Positions 13,601-27,130 of a stretch of DNA of 64,000 nt are shown piece by piece. Position numbers and translations under genes: made by a program. A model generated the notes under the pieces. It was given only the letters and a program-made list of their open reading frames with translations, was not told where the DNA came from and did not search any database. Location of the stretch: contig JNEU01001154.1 of assembly GCA_000697475.1 (NCBI GenBank), positions 247,808 through 311,807 of the forward strand, in the 5' to 3' direction. How positions within the stretch are numbered: the first letter of the stretch is position 1; every line of letters starts with the position of its first letter. The stretch comes from Lichtheimia corymbifera B2541. Lineage: Eukaryota; Mucoromycota; Mucoromycetes; Mucorales; Lichtheimiaceae.

Positions 13601-14183
13601 TGATGTCGCATCATTGATATTCAGAGCAAGGTTCTGTAAAGCCTCCAGTGATTTGTCATATTGCCCTGTTTCATAGTAGACCCGCGAAAGGATGATTTTG
13701 GCAAACTAGTATCATATACACCCGATTAGCTGCATAGATAAAGCATCATTGACAACTTTTTGTACCTGTGCCTGACGGTCATCAGGTGTTTCCAATTCCT
13801 GATTTCGGTTGCTTGTAATGTCTTGGAGACGTTGTATGAAGGTCTGTAACTTTTCAGGTTGAATGGGAGAAGGAGTGTAAATGTTGTCTGGCGTGTCTTG
13901 TTGATGGCCTGCATCGGTTCCAGAAAACGACTGACGATTGTTGCCATTGCGGGTACGCTGAAGGTATTCGACGAGTTCAGCTTCGAGGCAAGCGACTGTA
14001 TCCAGGACTGTGGTACATGTTAGGAAGAGAGAATGAAATAAATTACAAAGAAAGATAAAATGTACCAGATTCATCAGGATGATATTTCTTATATCTTTTA
14101 GCCAAGTCAGGGATGGCAGCCCAGTTGCCTCGACAACGAGCCGAGTCAAGATCAGCAGCGGCTTGAACAGCCTTTGTTTCCAT
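10692..14183 (-). CDS. YPP1: TTC7/Ypp1-type TPR scaffold of the PI4K complex, 1001 aa
   Basis: Eight exons (14183-14066, 14007-13766, 13705-13558, 13497-13338, 13265-13104, 12977-12788, 12728-12290, 12238-10692) give 1001 residues in one frame. Helical TPR repeats run along the whole length; recognisable units include FAKIILSRVYYETGQYDKSL, TIKGICYEKQ and, near the C-terminus, DAFKKALAINPDHVNTLVDM and HAEAWYLIGVCHRQRQDMQRA. Ypp1/TTC7 links Efr3 to phosphatidylinositol 4-kinase at the plasma membrane. The C-terminal end (LPRFVN) resembles the TTC7 terminus. A long Ser/Thr-rich insert of roughly 150 residues separates two TPR blocks and makes the protein longer than human TTC7 (~850 aa). Assignment to TTC7/Ypp1 rather than another TPR protein is inference from overall layout. 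Confidence 0.78.
13069..13094. repeat. (CA)n microsatellite in a YPP1 intron
   Basis: Thirteen CA units lie in the fifth intron of the TPR gene (reads as TG on the coding strand, just after the donor). Confidence 0.9.
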
Positions 14184-14487
14184 GGTGATGTGTGTGTGTG
14201 TGTGTGTAAAAGAGTGTGGAGGGGGTTTGTTGGGAAGGAATAGGGTGGTAAATGCGTCGTCGTGAATCCAAGAAGAAATAAACTATTGTGGATGGTTGGA
14301 CAGCCGCTTAAACCGCACGTGTGTAAGGCTTGGTTAGTCACCCAAAATCTCCCCATTTGGATTTACAAGATCTTCCTCTCACTCACTCACGCTCACAGTC
14401 TCTTCTCTTTGAACAAAGCATATACATTTACTGATAGTTGGGATTCGAAGAGAGAATGTTGATTGATTCTAATAAGCAAACAAATGT

Positions 14488-15877
<1,390 letters not shown>

Positions 15878-16551
15878 TTAAGAATCAGCTGCGATCAAAG
15901 CGACGATCATACGGTAGAGATAGTAAAAGAAGCTCTGCAAAAAGGACGAATGTAATGTTAATGTCATGTGTCTTTTTCGTTATCCCGATGATCAACTTAC
16001 GATCAAATAAAAGGCGACCTTGATGAAACATTCCTTCTTGTGCACGGATAACGTCCGGAAGATCTCAGTCGCGTCATACATGTGCTGATGGTTCATGACC
16101 CTTTTGATAACCCGTGTCAGATGATATATATATATACAGCATCCTTGATTACTTACTTGCGAGCGTTGTAGGCGACCAAGGGGAGATTGAGAAGCATTGC
16201 CATCCAACTTCCATTGATAAGAAACATAAAGAACAAAAACGCGTGCGTGGCCATTTCCGGCAAGACAAACTAAACCTCGTGGTTTAGTGCACTTGTTGGG
16301 TCATATCTCTTTTATCCCTTTTCTTTTGTAACTCACCTGGTTAAGCTTGTTGCACAGATCGATAGGGTTGATGTAATCGCATTCCAAGTCTGAGAACATG
16401 ATGACCTAGAGCGAGACTCCATGGTGAGCTCATGGTACGCTATGGAAGATTGGGACCAAATCTCGGTATAACTTACAAAAAAGACCATAGCAAATAGCAA
16501 CAAAGCAGCCATAACGACCGCGAAAATGAACAGCATTGCTTCGCCCACCAT
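15878..16551 (-). CDS. ERV14: COPII cargo receptor Erv14/cornichon, 137 aa
   Basis: Five exons (16551-16477, 16405-16337, 16269-16157, 16100-16001, 15934-15878) give 137 residues, the exact family size. Cornichon proteins load transmembrane cargo into COPII vesicles at the ER. Visible features: an N-terminal hydrophobic helix, the cornichon signature FSDLECDYINPIDLCNKLN, a second and third membrane segment, then ATEIFRTLSVHKKECFIK and the last helix FFYYLYRMIVALIA. Nothing unusual in the sequence. A pure TG microsatellite lies upstream of the start. Confidence 0.97.
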
Positions 16552-16680
16552 GATGCCCGTGTGCAAACAAAAAGAAAAAGAGTACAAGTGGAAAAGAATC
16601 GCTCGGAAGCCAAATTGTGAACTTTAAAACCTCCACACAGATAGATGCCACACCCGCCCGCCACTCCATCAACCTTGTCA

Positions 16681-16708
16681 TGTGTGTGTGTGTGTGTGTG
16701 TGTGTGTG
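16681..16708. repeat. (TG)14 microsatellite
   Basis: A perfect TG run between the ERV14 start codon and the RPN12 stop codon. As (CA)n on the minus strand it lies in the ERV14 upstream region. Confidence 0.92.
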
Positions 16709-16794
16709 CCCACTCCCAACCCCATTACGACACGTATGATGATGTTATAATAGAATTATAATATATTGCTCTCTTTTCTCCCCTCTCTGAATGT

Positions 16795-17964
16795 TTATAC
16801 AATGCGTTCCAATTCTCTAGCATAAGTCAAAGTTTGGGTGATGATTTGTTCTTGTGGTATCTCCACTGTAGCACTATCGTCGGTACCAAAGTGGATGATT
16901 TGTTCGCCGGGGTGCACTTTCCATCCACGCTATAAGGGAATTGTATATGAGTGAGATTCAATAAAATAATGTCGGTTGTCTACATACCTTTTGAGCAAAG
17001 TTAAGAAGTTCTTGGGAGTTCTTCAAAAAGAGAAGCGTACTAGCATCTTGCAATGGCAATGAATCATATGCCTTTTCACTGCAGCTAGCAATCTCGTCAC
17101 TGTAAAAGCATCATCTAATCAATATTTGGAACTTATCCGCCTTACACCATGGTTACTCACCGGATTGTATCAATCAGGATATCATAAAAGAACATGAATT
17201 CTTCTCCTTGAACGGTCTTTCTTGTGCTCCACACCTTGTTGTAACTGCCTTCCATCAAGTATTGTTCTGGTGATGCATATATATCAGCTAACACGAATAT
17301 TTCACCATGGGGGAATGCTTACCAAGATCCACAGCTTGCTTGATGTATGCATTGGATTGCAGTTGCTCGGGATCAACCGTCTCCAGGGCGGTATGAAAGT
17401 CTGACAAGCGGTTTTGTGACAATAGACGTAACAAGTTGAGAGCAATCAAGGGGAACATTTGAGGTGAGCTTGGAAGAACAGATCTGCATAAAAAAAGGAC
17501 ATTAACACCTTTATCTCGTGATTTCATATGATATACTTACGCCAAGTCATGATAATATGTGTTGAGTTGAGCAATGTATCGTTCAAAAGATTCAATGTCC
17601 TTGGTGCGTACGCTGTGATAAGCGCCCATTTCCAATATATCCCCTGATAGTGGAACAACGTCAGCTGCTGCTACCTAGACAACGCTATCCCGATCGCACC
17701 CACTCCTCGACTTACGTGCAACAACCAAGAGATCGGCATTGGCATTTTGTGGTGTGGGGTTGAAGACGCCGAGTTGAATAAAGGCAATCTAGTTATTGCG
17801 TTGTCAGCCAAGAGTGTATATAATATGTATGTGTGTAGCTTTGATGAGCGCCCTACTTTGGAACGTGCAAGCAGATCGTTGCATTTATCGGCGTTGGGAG
17901 ATGCCGAGCTCATTTCGTTCTTGAGCTGATCACGTAGAGTGGCCAATTGTTGAGCGTTGGACAT
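16795..17964 (-). CDS. RPN12: 26S proteasome lid subunit Rpn12/PSMD8, 265 aa
   Basis: Seven exons (17964-17857, 17788-17716, 17643-17541, 17483-17323, 17266-17161, 17099-16988, 16929-16795) give 265 residues. Rpn12 is a PCI-domain lid subunit that joins last in 19S assembly. Diagnostic blocks: [66 protein letters not shown], and the C-terminal [10 protein letters not shown]. Length is normal (yeast 274). The gene is divergent from HSCB with about 680 bp between start codons. Confidence 0.96.
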
Positions 17965-18642
17965 TGTCGGGTGTGTTGGGTGGAAGGGGAGACGTGTGCA
18001 AAGAGGTGCGGAAATGGAAAGATGGGGAGCAACTTCAAGCGACATCCGACAAGCGACGCGTTGGCTCCATGACGTCACATGCGTGAACAAAGATGTCCTT
18101 GTCTCTTGCTGTAACAATGACACTCTCTATTATTAATGCATTGTGAATATATGGATGATCTAGGCATACAAGTGTCCAAATAGTAATTTCATAGCAACTT
18201 TTTATTATTACACACCCCACCGCCATATCCACCAAACACGTGACTTTTCCTATGGAGTCCATAGATAAGCCTTCTTCCTCTTCTAATGATGATCTTGGTT
18301 ACCTCCTATTGAAGCATTGAATATTAAAAGTAGTGAGAAATGCCATTTAAGAAGTATATGGTATGGTTGTAAGGAGCAATATATATTTTGGCATCAATGG
18401 GTTGGATATAATGCTTTAAGAGGAAACGGACCTATTCTATAGTAAACATGGCGAATCCTAAAAAGAAGGTGGTTTCATTGTATAATCAGATGGCTCGTCA
18501 AAATCAGATGGCTCGTGCTCTCCCGATTGGCAAGGGCAGGGCAGCTGCTTGGCTTAAATTACGACAACCGAAAAGGCGCGCTATAATTGCTCTGACAAGC
18601 ATATTTCTTTCTCTCTTTCTTTCTTTATTCTTGTATATTATC
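17965..18642. other. Divergent promoter between RPN12 and HSCB
   Basis: The first part is the RPN12 upstream region. From 18448 to 18642 a frame is open in phase with HSCB, starting MANPKKKVVSLYNQ and ending in a CT-rich hydrophobic stretch. I treat it as leader sequence, but an N-terminal extension of HSCB is possible. Confidence 0.5.
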
Positions 18643-19510
18643 ATGTTGCGTAATCTCGGTCGTCAGTGTTTCTCAAGCGTGCGAATGCGTCCACAGTACC
18701 TTGCCTCTCGTGTACGATTTCAACATGCAGCAGCAACAGCAACTCAACCAGCATGTTGGCAATGTGGTGCTGCTCAACAACATGCTACTGTCCTTTGTGC
18801 CGATTGCCAAGCTATCCAGCCTGTTACCCCCAACGTAAACTACTATGAACTCTTGCTTGATGGGTAAGCAACCGATACTAGAGATATGAATACAAGTATA
18901 GCCCACTCACTTGTTTATTAGCAAACAAAACGGCTTTGATGTGGATCCCAAGGCTTTACGATTCAAGTTCCTTACCCTGCAACAAAAAGCACATCCTGAC
19001 AGTTATTCACAGGCATCCAAGGTAGGTAGATGGGGAGGGGGAAATGGATTACAATAGTGCTAAAATGGAACTATGATGTCATTTTAGCGTGAACATGAGT
19101 ATGCTCAGCTGCAATCATCCACCTTGAACAAGGCTTATCATACACTCAAGGATCCATTGGCCCGGGCCAAGTATTTGCTAGAACTCCAAGGTGTTGAAGT
19201 GGGTGAATCTGATTCGCTCGAGGATCCTGCTCTCTTGATGGAAGTGATGGAAATTCGTGAGGAATTGGATGAAGCTACCACAGAGGAAGAAGTGGCACAG
19301 GTCAAGGAAACCAATGACGGTAAGTGTGTGTGTGTGATAGCATTATGGAGACCATCATCTCATGGAGACCATGTAGAGAAATACCAGGAGACTGTACAAC
19401 GATTGTCAGAGGCATTTTCCGGTAACGACCTCGATGCTGCGAAAAAGTTCATGATCCAACTCCAATACTGGGAATCGATTCGTCGTGCTATCCTCGAGTG
19501 GTCGCCTTAA
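18643..19510 (+). CDS. HSCB: Mitochondrial Fe-S co-chaperone HscB/Jac1, 228 aa
   Basis: Four exons (18643-18863, 18922-19021, 19088-19319, 19377-19510) give 228 residues. HscB is the J-protein that delivers scaffold-bound Fe-S clusters to mitochondrial Hsp70. The N-terminus is rich in Arg, Ser and Ala (MLRNLGRQCFSSVRMR), a plausible matrix presequence. It is followed by a tetracysteine zinc motif (CWQCG and, later, CADC) as in animal HSCB and unlike yeast Jac1. The J domain has the catalytic HPD (AHPDSY) and YHTLKDPLARAKYLL; the C-terminal three-helix domain binds the scaffold. I chose the ATG at 18643 because it is followed by the presequence; the frame continues upstream to an ATG at 18448. 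Confidence 0.93.
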
Positions 19511-19695
19511 TATTGTCCATATCACATACATATACACCCCTACTCCCATCAACACCTATAGACCATGTTGACAACAACCTCCAATGTCTACATCTAGACT
19601 CATACCTTGTGCAAAAAAGTCATAATATTAAAATGATCTTTATATATATTGCTGTGTCAATAATTGATAAGGAAACATGAGATGTCATAACAGGC

Positions 19696-21873
19696 TTAAT
19701 AGAAACGCTTCTTTAGGTAAAAGAACAAGTAGAGGATGACAATGTACAAGGCAGCCTTCAGCTCACGCTTATACATGATACGCTTGATCTTGAGTGACGA
19801 GGTAAGAAGAGCGAAACGCAGCATCTTGTAGGTGGTAGGAGTGTAAGGTGGATAACGAGAACGCATGAGGAATTCAAAGCGTTGCTTCTTGACCATCATG
19901 GATCGTTCATGGGTAAAGGTTTGGAACGAACGTGCACCATGATACTTGCCCATACCCGATGGACCAACACCACCAAATGGCAATGCAAATTCTGTGCGTA
20001 TCGAGGAATTCAGTATACTAGAAAAGCCAGTATCTACCTTGACTTACCAGAAAAGTGAACCATCGTATCATTGACAAGAACACCACCCGATGGAATATTA
20101 TCAACGACTACGTACATCATGTATATTAGCTTTCATCCTATGTGGATCTTAGCGTTGTCTATGTACTTACTCTGACGTTGTTCCTTCTTTTTGTTTGCGA
20201 ATGCATAAACCACCAAGGGAGCATCGCTGTAAACGTTTTAGCACGGCATGTCACAATCTTGTAAAGAGCAACTTACTGTCGGTTGATCATGGCAACAGCG
20301 TCTTGGATTTCATTGTAGGCAACGATAGGAAGAATAGGACCAAAGATTTCCTCAGTCATCAAACCAGCGTCTTGGAAGCTGACATCCTTCACCACAGTGG
20401 GGGCAATGTAGCGTTCTTCGCGATCCATATCTCCACCAATGACGATAGTGCCGGAACCACGGCGTTCCAACAATCCAGCAATTCGGTCGAAATGACGTGT
20501 GTTGATAATACGGCCATAGTCCTTGGATCCTTTGGGATTTTGACCAAACCAGTTGGCGACAACCTGTTGCATTGCTTGAACAATGGCATCCACATGGGTA
20601 CGGGGCACAAGTACGTAATCAACAGCAATACAGCTCTGGCCGGTATTGAAGAATTTGCCAAATGCAATACGTTGAGCAACCGTTTTCATATCAGCATCAG
20701 CAGTAATAACAGCAGGACTATGTATGTAGTGGGGTGAATAACATGTTACGGTTCTTGTATTTCTTACATACCATTTGCCGCCCAATTCAAGCGTCACAGG
20801 GGTAAGGTGCTTGGCTGCTGCCGTCATGATGATTCTACCAACTTGACCGCCACCAGTGTAAAAGATATGATCAAAGCGGTGTTGCAATAACGCAGTGGTC
20901 TCTTCAACACCACCATTGACCAAACGGTAGCAGCTGCTATCCATGTACTTTGGGAAGAGTTCAGTGATCACAGCTGAAGTATGCACTGCAATCTCGGAAA
21001 GCTGTTCATGGTGAGTAGACATGGCCCGATTCAAATAAACTCTTGTCTTACCTTGATGATGGCAGCATTACCAGCAGCAATGGCACCAGCTACATGAAGA
21101 TGGAGTGGAGGGGGAGGGAAACTGTTAGTGACATGCACAAGAGAATCTTGATAGCGTTGTGTTACCAAGAGGTACAAGCGACAGCTAAACAATGAGCAAC
21201 AAAAAATTCCGCTTTTGGTAAGAAAATCTTGGCCACCTGACAACCCTTCCCCAAATCCAACGTACCTGCAAGGGGTAGTTCCAGCAACCTATGGATTTAA
21301 AAGAATGCATGAGATGATGTGGATGCTATGTGCTATATAGAGAGAATGTCACATACCGATGATAAGAACGACACCAAGAGGATCTTTACGGACAATGCAG
21401 GTGTCATGGCGGTTGATGGCTGATCGTGGTTTGACCTTTTGGTCTTTGGCAAGATCTTCAATGTTCTGTACGGACAGCTTTTTTGTTAAAAATGGTTATA
21501 TATGTAGGCAGGTATACTTGCATCTAAAAAGTAGAGACATTCTTCGAGAAGAGGGCTGATATCACCCATCAAAGCTTCGTGCCGAGATTTGCCCATGTCT
21601 TTGGCAAGTGCTTCATAAAAGGCCTCTTCATGATCCTTGACCATGGAATACAATCGATTCAACTGAAACTTTCGCCAGTACATATCGCGTGGTTTGCCTT
21701 TATAAATCACAATCAATCAGCACACGCAGATACAATAGGCGAATGCATCTATAAAGGCTGTGCTGACCTGTTGTAAAGTTGCCACGCACCACGCTGATAT
21801 TGTCTTCGATTGTATCGAGGGGTGTATAATCGAGCTTGTCCGAGACATTGACTTTGAAACGTACTTGAGCCAT
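19696..21873 (-). CDS. HFD1: Fatty aldehyde dehydrogenase, ALDH3/Hfd1 type, 517 aa
   Basis: Eleven exons (21873-21768, 21697-21522, 21465-21357, 21288-21266, 21184-21166, 21089-21052, 21001-20772, 20717-20277, 20226-20171, 20107-20048, 19991-19696) give 517 residues. ALDH3 enzymes oxidise long-chain aldehydes to acids with NAD(P). Seen: [18 protein letters not shown], the glycine motif [15 protein letters not shown], the nucleophile block [19 protein letters not shown], and a hydrophobic C-terminal helix ([13 protein letters not shown]) that would anchor it to ER or lipid-droplet membranes. Two exons are only 23 and 19 nt. The second intron (21521-21466) uses a GC donor: the GT alternative breaks the frame. 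Fungal Hfd1 also takes part in coenzyme Q precursor synthesis; that role is inference. Confidence 0.93.
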
Positions 21874-22818
21874 GATGAATCAAGATTGAAAGGTAGAGGT
21901 AGAGAGAAAAAGTGGAAAGAGAGAAAGAGAGAGAAAGAGACTAAAAGATTGCTTGTGATGCGGTGAAAAAAAAGGAAGGCTACCGGATTTTAGCAGCGAA
22001 GGATATGAGTGAGGGAGAGAGGGAGATAGCGAGAGTGGCACACACACACGCGTGAAGGTGGGGTAACGTATGAATTCACCAGGCGCACAAGAGAGACACG
22101 TGCATTGTTAAGGTCTTGTTTACCCCACACTGACAACAATAGTCTCAAACCGATTGAGTCATTGGTTTTTATCCTTTTCAAGGAAGTATCTGCTTGGGAA
22201 AAAAAGAATGTGGGAGACCATGACAGGTCATCCGCCTGGTTTTTTTCTTTACTTTTGAAAGCAGTAGTAAAGTGAACCCATTTTCTCTCTATCCATCTTT
22301 CTCTTGTACGCTTCCCCATTCATTATGCCTTTGCATGGTTGCACAAAGTTGAAACTCACACGAGCGCTTTTGTGGATGCATTTTCAATGCCATGCTGGTA
22401 TTCACATGTGAAATCGGTCATTTGAAGGTGGTTAAAGGGACCTAATACTGCAGCCTTACTTTGAATTGCTGGGTTGGTAAGAATAGGATGATGTGCTGCT
22501 CTATGTATGGATCGGACTAAGGCGGAGGATTGGGAGGAGGAGGGAAGGAGGAGGAAGAAGGATGGGGTTATATTCCGAATGGATCCAATGACGTGTGCAC
22601 ACTTTTTTTCTACTTTGAAAGACAAACAACACTCCAATGATGAATGTGACAAAAAGACTACAGATGATGATTTATCGAAAGAGATAGTCAAACCATGCAT
22701 GAAAATGAGAGTATATATATATAAAAAGGAAAGAGAGGAGGACTGCTGTAGAAATAGGACATATTTACAGACGATGATGGATGATGGATGGTGATGGAAT
22801 ATAAGAAAAGGAGAACCA
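21874..22818. other. Intergenic, low-complexity
   Basis: The HFD1 promoter plus the 3' flank of the next gene. GA-rich and CT-rich tracts dominate, giving long spurious frames. No gene supported. Confidence 0.4.
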
Positions 22819-23859
22819 TTAGGTACTACGCATCATGCGATCCCATAAGCTGGTGGCTGTGCTCCAACGGATACCAAGCAATCCCGATCCGGAGGCGTTG
22901 GATGGGGAAGCTGTGACAGGTGAAGTGGGTCTTGGGGATGATGTATTGTGATGTCTTTTTGCAGCTGCACGCTGAGCCGTGTGCATAGGTGTGGGTGCCA
23001 GTTGATGAACAGCGGATGATGACATGGTTCGATTCACATTGATACGTCGTTTCCTTAACATACAGCGTACCAGGCTTTCGACCATTGGATCTTGATATTC
23101 ACGGATCAACCGATATTCACTCTCGACTTGTTCCACAGGATCTTGTACAGGATCATGATCGGGTGTAAGGAATTGGGATCGTAATAATATCCTCCGTCGT
23201 CGTTGTCGTTGTCCTCTTGAAGAAGGTGAATGATGGATCGATGAAGATGAAGATGGTAATAATGCATTGTTCTCGTATGATCTTGGAGATGATGAGCTGA
23301 TGATTTGGGCTGCAGAATAAGCGGCTCTGGGTTCGGGCACCACAATATTGTTAGCAATCGCATGAAACGTTTGAGCTATTGGCTGTGCCACCACCCCTTG
23401 AGATACGTGAAGTGATGATGGATTGCTGCTACTACAACAACTGCTGCTAATCGCACTATGATCGCTGCTCATCTTGCTCTGTGATGATGTAGACGTTCTC
23501 GTCACAATCGGTGTCGTACTGGATAATGTCATATTAAGGCTGCCTTCCACTCGTAACGACCTATGAGACTGAGACCTTCGCAATGGCGCTCGTTTCTTTT
23601 TGCCGTCATCTGCTTCAGCTTCGGTATCCGTCAAACTGTTGCTATGAACTCTTGACAATGGACGCATTTTGACATGGCCAACCGATCGTCGCTTCACATG
23701 ATGTCGATGGGAACGTCTGCCGGTGTTGTTGTTTGTTGCTGAGTTGGACGTAATCTCTGCAGGTGGAGGTGAAGATGGTAGAGCAGTCGAGTCATCGCCG
23801 CCAATGACAAACTTGTTCTTGGACTTTACAAGAGAGGGTAATAGGTCAGAATCATCCAT
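22819..23859 (-). CDS. Intrinsically disordered Ser/Arg-rich protein, 346 aa
   Basis: A single-exon frame of 346 residues. I chose the ATG at 23859 rather than an upstream in-frame non-ATG start. Composition is strongly biased: Ser runs, His/Arg patches (RRSHRHHVKRRS, RGQRQRRRR), several SPR/SSP motifs, and PLRRSQSHRSLR that could be phosphorylated by basophilic kinases. Two ordered-looking patches near the C-terminus, ESEYRLIREYQDPMVESLV and GIRWSTATSLWDRMM, might be short binding motifs. No domain recognised, no function assigned. A protein of this type is common among signalling regulators of filamentous fungi. Confidence 0.7.
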   Translation of the reverse strand: MDDSDLLPSLVKSKNKFVIGGDDSTALPSSPPPAEITSNSATNNNTGRRSHRHHVKRRSVGHVKMRPLSRVHSNSLTDTEAEADDGKKKRAPLRRSQSHRSLRVEGSLNMTLSSTTPIVTRTSTSSQSKMSSDHSAISSSCCSSSNPSSLHVSQGVVAQPIAQTFHAIANNIVVPEPRAAYSAAQIISSSSPRSYENNALLPSSSSSIHHSPSSRGQRQRRRRILLRSQFLTPDHDPVQDPVEQVESEYRLIREYQDPMVESLVRCMLRKRRINVNRTMSSSAVHQLAPTPMHTAQRAAAKRHHNTSSPRPTSPVTASPSNASGSGLLGIRWSTATSLWDRMMRST

Positions 23860-24025
23860 GACACATAACAAGGAAAAACGAAACGAGGGAAAAAAGAAGG
23901 ATTATGCCCGACTATGAAACCTCTTAGCATGGAGGAGGGGGTTGACCTTTAAGGCTCCGCGTGTTGCTGCGACGACTGGGAGAGTGATGAACTTTATCAT
24001 ATTTTGTATACAATAAACGTCTATT

Positions 24026-26303
24026 TTATGATACTTCGTTATCCTCATCCATAAACATACTATCGAACTCTTTTTGATTCACTTTGCCTTTTCTAACTTT
24101 CTTTGCCATTCGTTCCTCAGCAGCCAATTCCTCCCAATCATCCTCCTCATCGTCCTTGTCCACTTCCTCGGCTTTTCGTTTCAGATATTCCTTTTTGCGT
24201 TCTTTCTTGGTCCTCCGCTCCTGCTTCTTCATCTTGGCTTCCTTTTTAGCTGACCATGCTTCCGTCACTTGCCTACCATTTCCCATAATGTCAATTCCCA
24301 TCATATCTTCATGATCATATCCCCATCATAACATACTTTTTGGGCTTTTTGTTGTTGGTGGGTGCTGGTGCAGCTGCTTCATGTTGACGTTTGTTTTCTC
24401 GATTCTTGTCCTGATATTTGTAATTGTTCCACTAGAAAGAGTTGGGTCAGCACTAGCACACATATATATTCATTGTCTCGGTGCTCTTTTCTCCTTACAT
24501 CGATATCTGCAGGTGTGAACGTGATTTGTTTGGTATCTTTGAGTTCGGGCATTTTTGGCAGCTGCATATAATAAATACATTCGTGAGTAACATGTAATGT
24601 ACAAAAGGCTCCTTTTTTTTTACCTTGAGTAAAGCAAAAGAGGTAGCAACTTGACCAAGGTCCAAATCCTTTATCCTGAAAATATAGCTTGCTTCATGCT
24701 TGGAATAAGAGCGAACCCAAGAAGCAAATGCTTTCATGCCACGATCATGCATATCTCGATCCACCTTGATGACTTGACGTAATGATTCGACAAAGGATGT
24801 CAATTCAGGATCCTCCACAGGCTCTGACACGATCTTTTCCTCGCCATCCTCCTCTTTGACCACTTTGCTATTATCCTTTTCTTGTCCATCTGGCAACCGA
24901 TAGGGGGCTCGTTCCATAGGCACCTTGCGTAATTTGAGAAAATCAACATAAAACTCCTCACGGCCACGGCATAATAATGCAGTAGCACGACCTTGGCGTC
25001 CTGCACGTGCTGCACGACCTGCACGATGTGTAAATGCCTTGGGATCTTGTGGCGGGGCCACCTGAATAAAATAATCCACATCTGGAATATCAAGACCACG
25101 CGATGCAACATCGGTACATAATAAGACAGCTGGTACTGCAGGTGCAAGCTGAATGAAGGCGTTGTATGTGGCTGCACGTCGCTTGGTATCCATTTGACCA
25201 TGCAATGAGTGAACTGTAAAAGACATGGCTTTGAGCTTTTTGTGCAGCAACTTGTAGAAATAATCGACGCAGGCACAAGTAGAAAAGTACACGATAAACT
25301 TGGTAGCACCCCCTGTTGCCAACTGGTGTTCAAGTATCCGGACGAGCTGCAAAAGCTTTTGATTCGGTTCACAAACGATATAGTCGATACGTAATGTTGA
25401 TGGCGTACGTTGCTGGTTTTGGACAAGATCATGCACCTTGACAACAATGCGTACCGGGTTACGTAAACCAGCACGGATCAATTCAGAGATAGCATCTGTC
25501 ATGGTAGCTGAAAACAGGCCTGTACGACGTTGCTTTGGTAACTGTGCAATGATTCCACTCAATTGTTGCTTGAAGCCCATGTCCAATAATCGATCTGCTT
25601 CATCCATCACAAGCACTTCGAACTCCTTGGTGTTGATCAATTGCCCTGATTTCAATAACTCTTCCAAGCGACCTGGCGTTCCAATCAATATCCGAGGCAT
25701 TGTCTTTATAAAGGTCTCTCGATCTTGTGCAAGTGTTGTGGTGCCACCAATAAATAAGCCGAGTGTTAACTGATCTTTGCGAGGATGATCACGCACAAAA
25801 AGTTCAAAGACGCTGTGGATTTGCTGAGCCAATTCACTGCAAGCAAGAAAACAATGAGCTCAGTGACATTTTATCATCCATTTCTTACTACTTTACCGAG
25901 TTGGCGTGATGACCATGGCACCCACTTGGTTCCCCTTCAAAGGATCCTCTCGCCGCAGTAGTTTCTCGATAATAGGGATAACAAACGCCAGCGTCTTGCC
26001 CGAGCCAGTGACAGCCTAACCCAATAGAATGAGCCACTTGTTCGCTTCAATATCACTCGTTCGCTTATTACCTCGACCACGACATCCTTATTCTTCATGA
26101 AAAGTGGGATAGCGCCCGATTGCACCGGTGTCATGGAATCGAATCCCATAATTGTCAGGGTGTCAAGTCTGCCAATTCAGTATATAAAAAAGTCGATCAA
26201 CAACAGCACACAATGGATCGGGTTGACAGGATCGTTACATTTCGTTACTGAGAGGAGGCTCCAAGGCACTCCATGCGCCAGCTGTGTTGGGCAAATGGGC
26301 CAT
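24026..26303 (-). CDS. SPB4: DEAD-box RNA helicase Spb4/DDX55, 632 aa
   Basis: Seven exons (26303-26239, 26168-26072, 26015-25897, 25836-24624, 24561-24499, 24431-24337, 24272-24026) give 632 residues. Spb4 acts in 60S ribosomal subunit biogenesis in the nucleolus. Motifs in order: Q motif region GFDSMTPVQ, motif [25 protein letters not shown] ([12 protein letters not shown]), [17 protein letters not shown] and [11 protein letters not shown] conserved block after the helicase core ([20 protein letters not shown]) and a basic C-terminal tail with [11 protein letters not shown] support the Spb4/DDX55 subfamily over other DEAD proteins. The last exon uses an acceptor 15 nt upstream of the Trp codon. 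Confidence 0.94.
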
Positions 26304-26506
26304 CGATCGTGTTGTGGAAGAAAAGTCAAGCAGCAGAGAAAATTATCGAGATCGCAGAGTAGGAATTCCAAATCCAGTAAATCACATGACATTCGTTGCC
26401 AGGCATCCTCTTTTTTCTACCCACTTGCTGTGAGTTTATTATTCATTGTCTTTTTGAAGCAAATAAAGTATTGGAAGCATTCATGTTTTATTACATAACA
26501 AAGGGG

Positions 26507-27130
26507 TCATTGCTTTTGGCGGTCATGAAGATATTCTTTGTTTAGCAATTCGAGTTCATGGTCAAGTTGAGCACGACACTTTTTCAATATCTGGTCAAGG
26601 TCATTGATTTCTCTTTCGGTTACAGGGTAACGTTTTCGTATACGTTCGAGTGTTTCATGCATCATGTAAAATGCGTCTTGGATATCTGCGGTATCGCCAT
26701 TGAACTTGTATATTGTTCCATCATCAGTTTTCATTGTTGGTTCACCACGCCCTTTGTTTCTTTCATTGTCTTTCATTATGCTAGTATTGCCGGTATCCAC
26801 CAACTTCAAAGTCAAAACCTTCACAACGAGCCGTCGATGCTGTCGAAAACATTCACCCAATGTCACCAATGGACGTCCTTTTTATACATGTCATTAATTT
26901 TGGATGTTCATGCTATATATATTTTAATATGCTTTACCATCAAATTGAACCGTGGAGCCTTCACAAATGTTGTTATGGATGATATATTCCTTGATATTTT
27001 CGTCTTCAATGATACACTTTGCTAGAAAGCCGGATACATTGACATCAAATTGTATTTTCTTGTTGTCCTCCTTCGACTCTTCCAAAGGCGAAAGGATACG
27101 TGTTTTTACAGTCCAAAGGTCCTGATCCAT
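26507..27130 (-). CDS. Unknown protein, 187 aa
   Basis: Two exons (27130-26938, 26877-26507) joined by a canonical intron give 187 residues. The first half (TVKTRILSPLEESK, FDVNVSGFLAKCIIEDENIKEYI, STVQFDGRPLVTLGECFRQHRRLVVKV) alternates like a beta-rich fold, possibly an OB-like fold; the C-terminal third (EREINDLDQILKKCRAQLDHELELLNKEY) is a clear helical coiled coil. I do not recognise the family. Codon use and exon structure look like those of the neighbours, so I regard it as real. It is divergent from the nucleotide-sugar dehydratase gene. Confidence 0.7.
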
